NCBI GenBank assembly: GCA_951213105.1
Contig: OX578142.1
Coordinates: 114,325,065-114,389,064, forward strand
DNA: 64,000 nt
Source of the DNA: Amaurobius ferox
Taxonomy: Eukaryota > Arthropoda > Arachnida > Araneae > Amaurobiidae
Reading direction: 5' to 3'
Position 1 is the first letter of the stretch. Every line of letters begins with the position of its first letter. Position numbers and translations under genes: made by a program. This document shows, in pieces, positions 58,611-64,000 of the stretch. The notes under the pieces were generated by a model that searched no databases, was not told the origin of the DNA, and was given only the letters and a program-made list of their open reading frames with translations.

Positions 58611-60648
58611 TGGCAAATTATTATTTAGTATTTGGTTTCTGCCACTAAAAACAAAATAATCAACCATTTAATATGTGTTTCTTATTTAGCACTTACTGCA
58701 AACATTATTTTCAGAGTAAATTAAGAATGCTATGAATATAAAATTTATATTTATCAACTTTAGAACGACTGATTGTATTTAGGAAATGATCTACGATAAG
58801 ATATAATTTTCTATATTCTGTCACTTTGAGTATAGAAAATTTTTGTCTATTGTTATGTTTTTGATATCTCTTCAAACTTTTTGACGTGCTTAAAATCGAC
58901 AATATTCTCTAATTTTCCCGTCCCGTAGTTTACAGATGAGATTATATAAGTTACTAAAGGAAAAGTAATTACATATGCAATACAAGCACCCTCCGGTACT
59001 AATTTGTTTATACATAAAAGCTTAGTCTGTCAGTTGCAGTAGAAAAGTATTGTCTTTAAAGAGGAAAATGGAACAAGTTTGTTTAAATCGGACATGGCAT
59101 TCATAAAGACAACTGTGCGAGATTACTTCCTAAAACAACAATGGAGAATTATGAATTGTACAGTTGGGGAGAGACATTTTATCACTTCAAGTTTATAAGC
59201 ACACGCTTATCTCTAATCATTTAATTACACGATCAAAGCACGAAAAACTAATGATAAAATGAACATTAACTGAGAAACTTTTTTTTTATTTTCTGGATAA
59301 AAATGTTGATTACTATCTGATGATTTATGTACCGTGCGTTAATTAACTAAATACCCTCTTTTCTATTACTTTTCTATACGAAAATGCATCAGAAGTAAAA
59401 AAAAGTAAAAATCATAATAAGTATTTATTGGAAATTTAAATCAAATGCATTTGAATGATAGATGAAAGTCTGAGTTGGCTTTCTGGGTGTGTACAGTATT
59501 GTGATAGCATTAAAGATCAGTATTATTAAATGCTGTTCAAGCACTTATGAATGTCATAATCCATGGAAATTTAAATTTACTGATATCTGGAAAGTGAAAA
59601 TTTCTAAGTGTTGATTTCTTTTCAACTTTATGTAAAACACTTAAACACTCGCTTGATAACACGAGTTATTTTCATTCTCAATTACTTCTTAGAAGGCTGC
59701 TAAGGCGAATCAATTTAACATGCCAGGACTTTTTGATCCACCTGATAAAAATTTTGTTTTGAGGTTTAAATTATAGTGTGTAAAAGAATATATATCTGAA
59801 ATAACAAAGATTGGACGCCACTAAATTAGAATTTTTTTTAGTCACAGATGCAAACAAGCAAGTTTAACTCGCAGACAGGCCATTTTGTACAAACAGTAAA
59901 AATAAAGAAAATACAACTAACGCGGATTACTTCACAAATAAAATAATAAAATTGTGCAGCAAAGTGCACAGGAACTGAGTTGGGGTTCGTGTGAAAGTTT
60001 CTTATATTCCGGAGATATCGAAACTAAATAAAATAATGCTTTGTTGATTAAAATTGATTACATCAATTTTTTTCCGTCTTCTCAATATTGAGAGATGGAT
60101 ATCGAAATAACAATTAAATGTAAATACACATTTGAAATGGTGGGAAAGAAAAAATAAACTATTGATAACTTTTGACTCTTCTGTTGATTACGATGAAAAA
60201 TAAAAGTAAATAGAGATTTTTTAAATTCTGATTAATTTTCAGTGAAAAGTAAAAAAATCCAAATCTAAGCATCATCTAAATTAGATGGTGTTAGGGTACC
60301 TTTCAAACCTAAGCTATGCGCAAAACTTGCTAAAAGTGAAATTACCAATTTATTCAAGCAAATAATATATTTAAACCAAATTAAATAAAAACAGACTGCT
60401 TAATGTTCAAACGTAACTAAAGAATTCCTTCCTTAAAATTAACACGTTAAGAACAAGTGATAGATTCCCTGAGATAAAATCTCAAGGGTTCTTATACAAG
60501 GTATTCTTAAATAAACCATTTTCCTATCAGCCAAACAGCTCAAATAAAGTAATCTGAGCTATACTAGAAAATAGTTATTATGACAAGCGTTAATGTAAAA
60601 TAGCTACACCTAACGTTTGTAAATCCCCCTCTTTTTCAAATAAAAATA
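58611..60648. other. AT-rich DNA, no gene recognised
   Basis: I see no frame or element with clear structure. Confidence 0.5.
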
Positions 60649-60871
60649 GCCTAATACAGTGCTTCTCAAGCTTTTTGTATTTGCCCCCCCCCCCTCTTTC
60701 CATATCGATTTCAGCCGCGCCTCCGATTTAAACATATGCTGAAATAGCTATAAAAAGCAATATAGTATGTGCTTTCGCAATAAGCACGTTCAGCGCCCCC
60801 CCTTCAGATATTTCGCCCCCCCCCCATGTGAGGTGCGCCCCACAGGTTGAGAACCAACCGCTTGTCTAATA
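60649..60871. mobile_element. hAT-like MITE, 207 bp
   Basis: The body at 60657-60863 starts CAGTGCTTCTCAAGC and ends GGTTGAGAACCAACCGCTT. The flanks GCCTAATA (60649-60656) and GTCTAATA (60864-60871) differ by one base. It contains C runs at about 60685-60696, 60796-60802 and 60818-60826. It is non-coding. Confidence 0.75.
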
Positions 60872-61510
60872 TAAAACAAAACTCACTATGCATGAATGAA
60901 GTAACTTCCAGAGTTCCAAAATGGAGCTCAAGTATTTGAATAAAGTTTGAAAACTTGATAAATAATAAAACCAGATTATCTAAAAGAATAAAAAATACCT
61001 CACATCCATTTACTAATTATTTTCATTTTGCAACAGTACTAAATTTATTTTTTATAGGAATACTGAAACCTTTATTCGGGGCATCTCCGAGATCGGTGCT
61101 TTTAGCTCAAACATTTTCATTCCCCAAAGAACCTCACATCAACATCTTTTGTCTCCCCAAACCAAAACATCCCCTCCCTCTTAAGTACAATCCCTGGATC
61201 ACGATCGATTAATATCGGGGCAAAAATATTGCTATTTTTTCCCTCTTTTCTTATATGTTCATAACTCAAGAAGTGAATGAGAAGCAGATGCTTGTCGTTT
61301 ACATCCAGTATTGAAGAAAAAAACATACCTATTAAAATAATCACCAAGAAAATCTACTACGGTTCAGCAGCGAAGAAGGATCCATTATTCCATGTTTCTT
61401 TTAATTGAGAGATCATTCTGAGCAGTATACTGCAGGTGAATATAATTTGCTACAAACTATTCAAATAGTATACATAATGGAAGTTTCTAATGATCCCAGT
61501 TCACAAATAA
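60872..61510. other. AT-rich DNA, no gene recognised
   Basis: The frames at 60955-61212 and 61117-61347 overlap on opposite strands and show no known motif. Confidence 0.45.
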
Positions 61511-61600
61511 AAAATCTGATGTGGGCAACACATGATTTTCCCTACGTAGTGCAATGACATTACTTCTTTCACGGCGATATAATTGTGTATAATATCCACG
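61511..61600 (+). mobile_element. Family A repeat, 5' end fragment (subfamily A1)
   Basis: AAAATCTGATGTGGGCAACA at 61511 with the small ATGTG...CACAT hairpin, followed by A1-type sequence (GTGCAATGACATTAC). It is cut by the next, inverted copy. Confidence 0.75.
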
Positions 61601-61607
61601 TTACAGT

Positions 61608-62402
61608 GTTTTTACTTTCCCTATAATACATGGTAATGTATAGTAAAAGTAATAGCGTCGAAAAGCGCAATTGGAGTTACTTGTTTTGGGACAACATGTT
61701 TTGGGACCTATAGAATACGGAAATAACTTTTTAGAGTTGCGTCTGTGTGTGTGTGTGTGTGTGTCTATGTGTCTGTCTGTGCAATGTATGTATCCATTGT
61801 AGCTCAAACACTATTTAACAAAATTTCCCAAAATTTGACAGGTAAATTACTCGTGGGGTACCCTGGTGTTGATTCGATTTCGGTACGGTTCGAAAAAAAA
61901 GAGCCTGCTCTTTTTGCAAAATGGCCCTCCAAAATCATATGTATCCACTCTAGCTGACAGACTAATAAACAATTTTCACAAAATTTGGTAGATAAGTGTG
62001 GGTTACTCGGGTGCTGATCAGATTTTGGTGCGATTCTTTGTAATATAATATTTGTTTCCTTGCAAAATGACCCGTAAAAATCGATAAAGACTAAAATAAA
62101 AGACTACGTATGCTTAGATGTATCAATTAAATGCTTGCTTTATACGTCATTTTTAAGACCAACACCATATCACTGGGACTCTCGAGGTATTTTAGTATCC
62201 TCACTTTCTTGCCGTGTCGCCATTGAAAATACGTTTAGTCGCCAAATGGAAACGAAAATTGAATTTAAACGGTGAATTTCAAATAATTATCCATGCATGA
62301 TATTTTGTGCAAATAAGCCCAGCTTAATGAACTGTGGCGGAAAGAAAGAGAAAATGTATTTGTATCTGCAGGGAAAGTAGTGTTGCTTTCGCATCAGCTT
62401 TT
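61608..62402 (-). mobile_element. Family A repeat (subfamily A2), complete inverted copy
   Basis: On the minus strand it runs from the 5' end at about 62402 (plus strand CTGCAGGGAAAGT at 62367-62379, then GCATCAGCTTTT) to the 3' hairpin at about 61614-61651. That hairpin has one decayed arm (AGTAAAAGT instead of AGGGAAAGT). A TG microsatellite lies at 61743-61764. Confidence 0.82.
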
Positions 62403-62589
62403 TAGCATTGAAAAAAACCATATAAATTAAAATGGGGCGCTTTTTGGCAATTTATTAGTCCAAAGAGGGTGGCTTATTCATACTCAGGGCCAAATCCTCA
62501 TCAAAATGCAATTAACTGTTAATGAATATTTCGTGGAATAAATAATGTGTACTGGCAAATTATTTTGCTTCAAAATACAAAATTAGTGC
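62403..62589. other. Short AT-rich stretch, nothing recognised
   Basis: I see no structure here. Confidence 0.4.
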
Positions 62590-63335
62590 AAAGAATATCT
62601 TTTTTCGCGAATAGAATGAACTACGAGAATGATGTTAACAGATTCTTGCATAATATTGCATATGGAACGTAAACATATTAGATGACACTATTTTTCCATT
62701 TTATGTAATTTTTTTGATAAATGTATTTGAAAAGCGGTAATGTCTCGAGAACGGTTGATGTTCTAAAATTTGAGTCATTCCTTTTCTAGTCAAACATAAT
62801 GTCTGAAGTGATTATTTATTGGACGGTATTGAAAATCCTGATTTTTTAATGATTTTTCAACAATTAATTAAAAAAATCGTGTAATATCTCGAGAACGGTT
62901 TATGCTAGCATTCTGAAGTTTGTACTATGTGTTTTCTAATGTAAAATTACGTTGAAAATGGATTATTTATTTATCATGGTTGATGGTCTTGATTTATGAT
63001 TGTTTCAAAAATGCATTCAAAAATAGGGGGGGGGGGGGATCCCAATATTCAAACGCGTTTAAAATTAAAAGAGCTCTAGTAATCACTGATTGTAATAATC
63101 GTACAAAATTATTTTCGATACGCTTGTGATACGCTTTCATACGTGTGTGAGATATCGCGTCTACAGGCTCACAGACACACACACCAGTGTATATACGTTG
63201 CTTAAAACGTCCTCTTCTGTCGAAAACTTGAAATTGAATTTTTGATCTTGTCCCAATACTTTTTCTGTACATGATTATATAGTATATATTATTATATTAT
63301 TGTATTATTATACTATATATTAAGGGAAAGTAAAA
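62590..63335 (+). mobile_element. Family A repeat (subfamily A1-like), 5'-truncated
   Basis: ATCTCGAGAACGGTT occurs twice (about 62745 and 62888), as part of an internal duplication. A CACAGACACACACA tract lies at about 63170-63183. The 3' end is GGGAAAGTAAAAAT at about 63323, with a decayed, AT-expanded hairpin starting at ACTTTTTC (63258). The 5' terminus is missing. A G run of about 14 lies at 63027-63040. Confidence 0.75.
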
Positions 63336-63444
63336 ATATTGGAAATAAGAAGCATTATTCGGCTCCTTTGTATATTAATATTTCATATTGTTTACTGATT
63401 TGATCAAATGATTACCAGAAAAGTAGTTTTAGCAACTTTTTATA

Positions 63445-64000
63445 CACTCATTGCCATAAAAATTTGCGCAGAAAGAAGTAATAATGGTATCGTAAAGAAT
63501 CTTGGCATGAAGGTACGTGTTATGCTGATATGCAAATGATTAGAAATAATGCGTAATTGCGCATTGCGTAATACCACCAGAGGACGTTGAACTTCGTTCT
63601 CCCTGGGGCAGGAAAAACTACGCAGAGACTTTTTGCCTGTACTTAATCTGTTGCAGAGGGGCGCTTTTTCATTACGGATGTCGTTACAATGCCATCGAAG
63701 ACAATATGATCAGCTGTCAGAGTTCGAGAGGGGAAGAATCATCGGGATGATGGAAGCCGGATGGTCAGCCCGGCTAGTAGCCCGCCACCTAGGCCGTTCT
63801 GACTTTACTGTGAGGATGTTTTGGGACCAGTGAACGAGAGAGAGGTCGCATACACGGTGGCCAGGCTCAGGACGCCCTCGGCAGACCAATAGCCGAGAAG
63901 ACCGTCACATCACCCGACACTCACGCACATCGCCAACTGCATCATTTACCGCCATCTGGACATAGGCAGCACCTTCACTACGGACTCTTGTGCCTGTCCG
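63445..64000 (+). mobile_element. Tc1-like transposon, 5' part, runs off the window
   Basis: After a TA at 63443-63444 the sequence CACTCATTGCCATAAAAATT resembles the inverted-repeat start of Tc1-like elements. It leads to a transposase start about 230 bp further in. The right half lies outside the window. Confidence 0.7.
63678..64000 (+). pseudogene. Tc1-like transposase, N-terminal part with two stops
   Basis: The ATG at 63678 begins MSLQCHRRQYDQLSEFERGR, followed by IIGMMEAGWSARLVARHLGR, the first helix-turn-helix of Tc1-type transposases. The stop TGA at 63831-63833 stands where TGG (Trp) is usual (DQ-stop-TRERSHTRWPGSGRP). TAG at 63963-63965 stands where Gln is usual. Both are single transitions in an otherwise open frame. 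The segment after GSGRPRQT matches the start of the 5'-truncated relic at 14615. The catalytic domain is beyond the edge. Confidence 0.88.

Overview
This window looks like intergenic or intronic DNA from an AT-rich, repeat-dense arthropod genome. A spider or another chelicerate is my best guess, because Tc1-like, mariner-like and pogo-like transposases of this style together with a tRNA-derived SINE are common there, but I could not check this by search. I see no intact host gene, no CRISPR array and no complete functional RNA gene. Every protein-like stretch I recognise belongs to a mobile element or a virus-like relic, and all of them are broken.

Layout. Positions 1-4.1 kb hold interleaved copies of two non-autonomous families, here called A and B. 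Positions 5.0-8.2 kb are a family A copy split by a 2.3-kb pogo/Tigger element with a decayed transposase. A tRNA-derived SINE with a 14-bp target duplication lies at 8.6-8.9 kb. A 298-bp tandem duplication (11.0-11.6 kb), a full family B copy (12.9-14.2 kb), a family A fragment and a decayed Tc1-like transposase (14.6-15.3 kb) follow. From 15 to 35 kb the DNA is mostly AT-rich, with a reverse-transcriptase-like remnant (19.4 kb), two adjacent perfect palindromes (24.4-24.6 kb), a fold-back element (28.3 kb) and further SINE copies, two of them 5'-truncated (25.8, 29.0 kb). Positions 35.0-37.1 kb hold three hAT-type non-autonomous elements and a SINE joined to a 5S rRNA-derived segment. Another hAT-like element lies at 38.6-39.7 kb. 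Positions 44.2-46.1 kb hold the C-terminal end of a Polinton/Maverick-type DNA polymerase B, with its 3' end tandemly duplicated and one duplicate split by a family A copy. A repeat with a period near 150 bp occurs at 9.0, 48.5-49.2 and 55.9-58.6 kb. The last of these carries a mariner-like element with roughly 258-bp terminal inverted repeats. Further hAT-like elements lie at 48.6, 50.0-50.9 and 60.7 kb. Family A copies, including a head-to-tail pair, fill 53.4-55.2 and 61.5-63.3 kb. The 5' half of another Tc1-like element runs off the right edge.

How the parts relate. The main value of the window is the nesting of elements. Three insertions (pogo at 5.6 kb, mariner at 56 kb, a hAT element at 48.6 kb) each have a paralogous empty site elsewhere in the window, which fixes their boundaries and target duplications. 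Families A and B share an architecture of a 5'-end hairpin, a subterminal ACTTTCC motif, internal duplications, a microsatellite and a 3'-terminal hairpin. In family A the 5' motif and the 3' hairpin change together between two subfamilies. I read them as candidate non-autonomous Helentron-like elements. That class assignment is inference.
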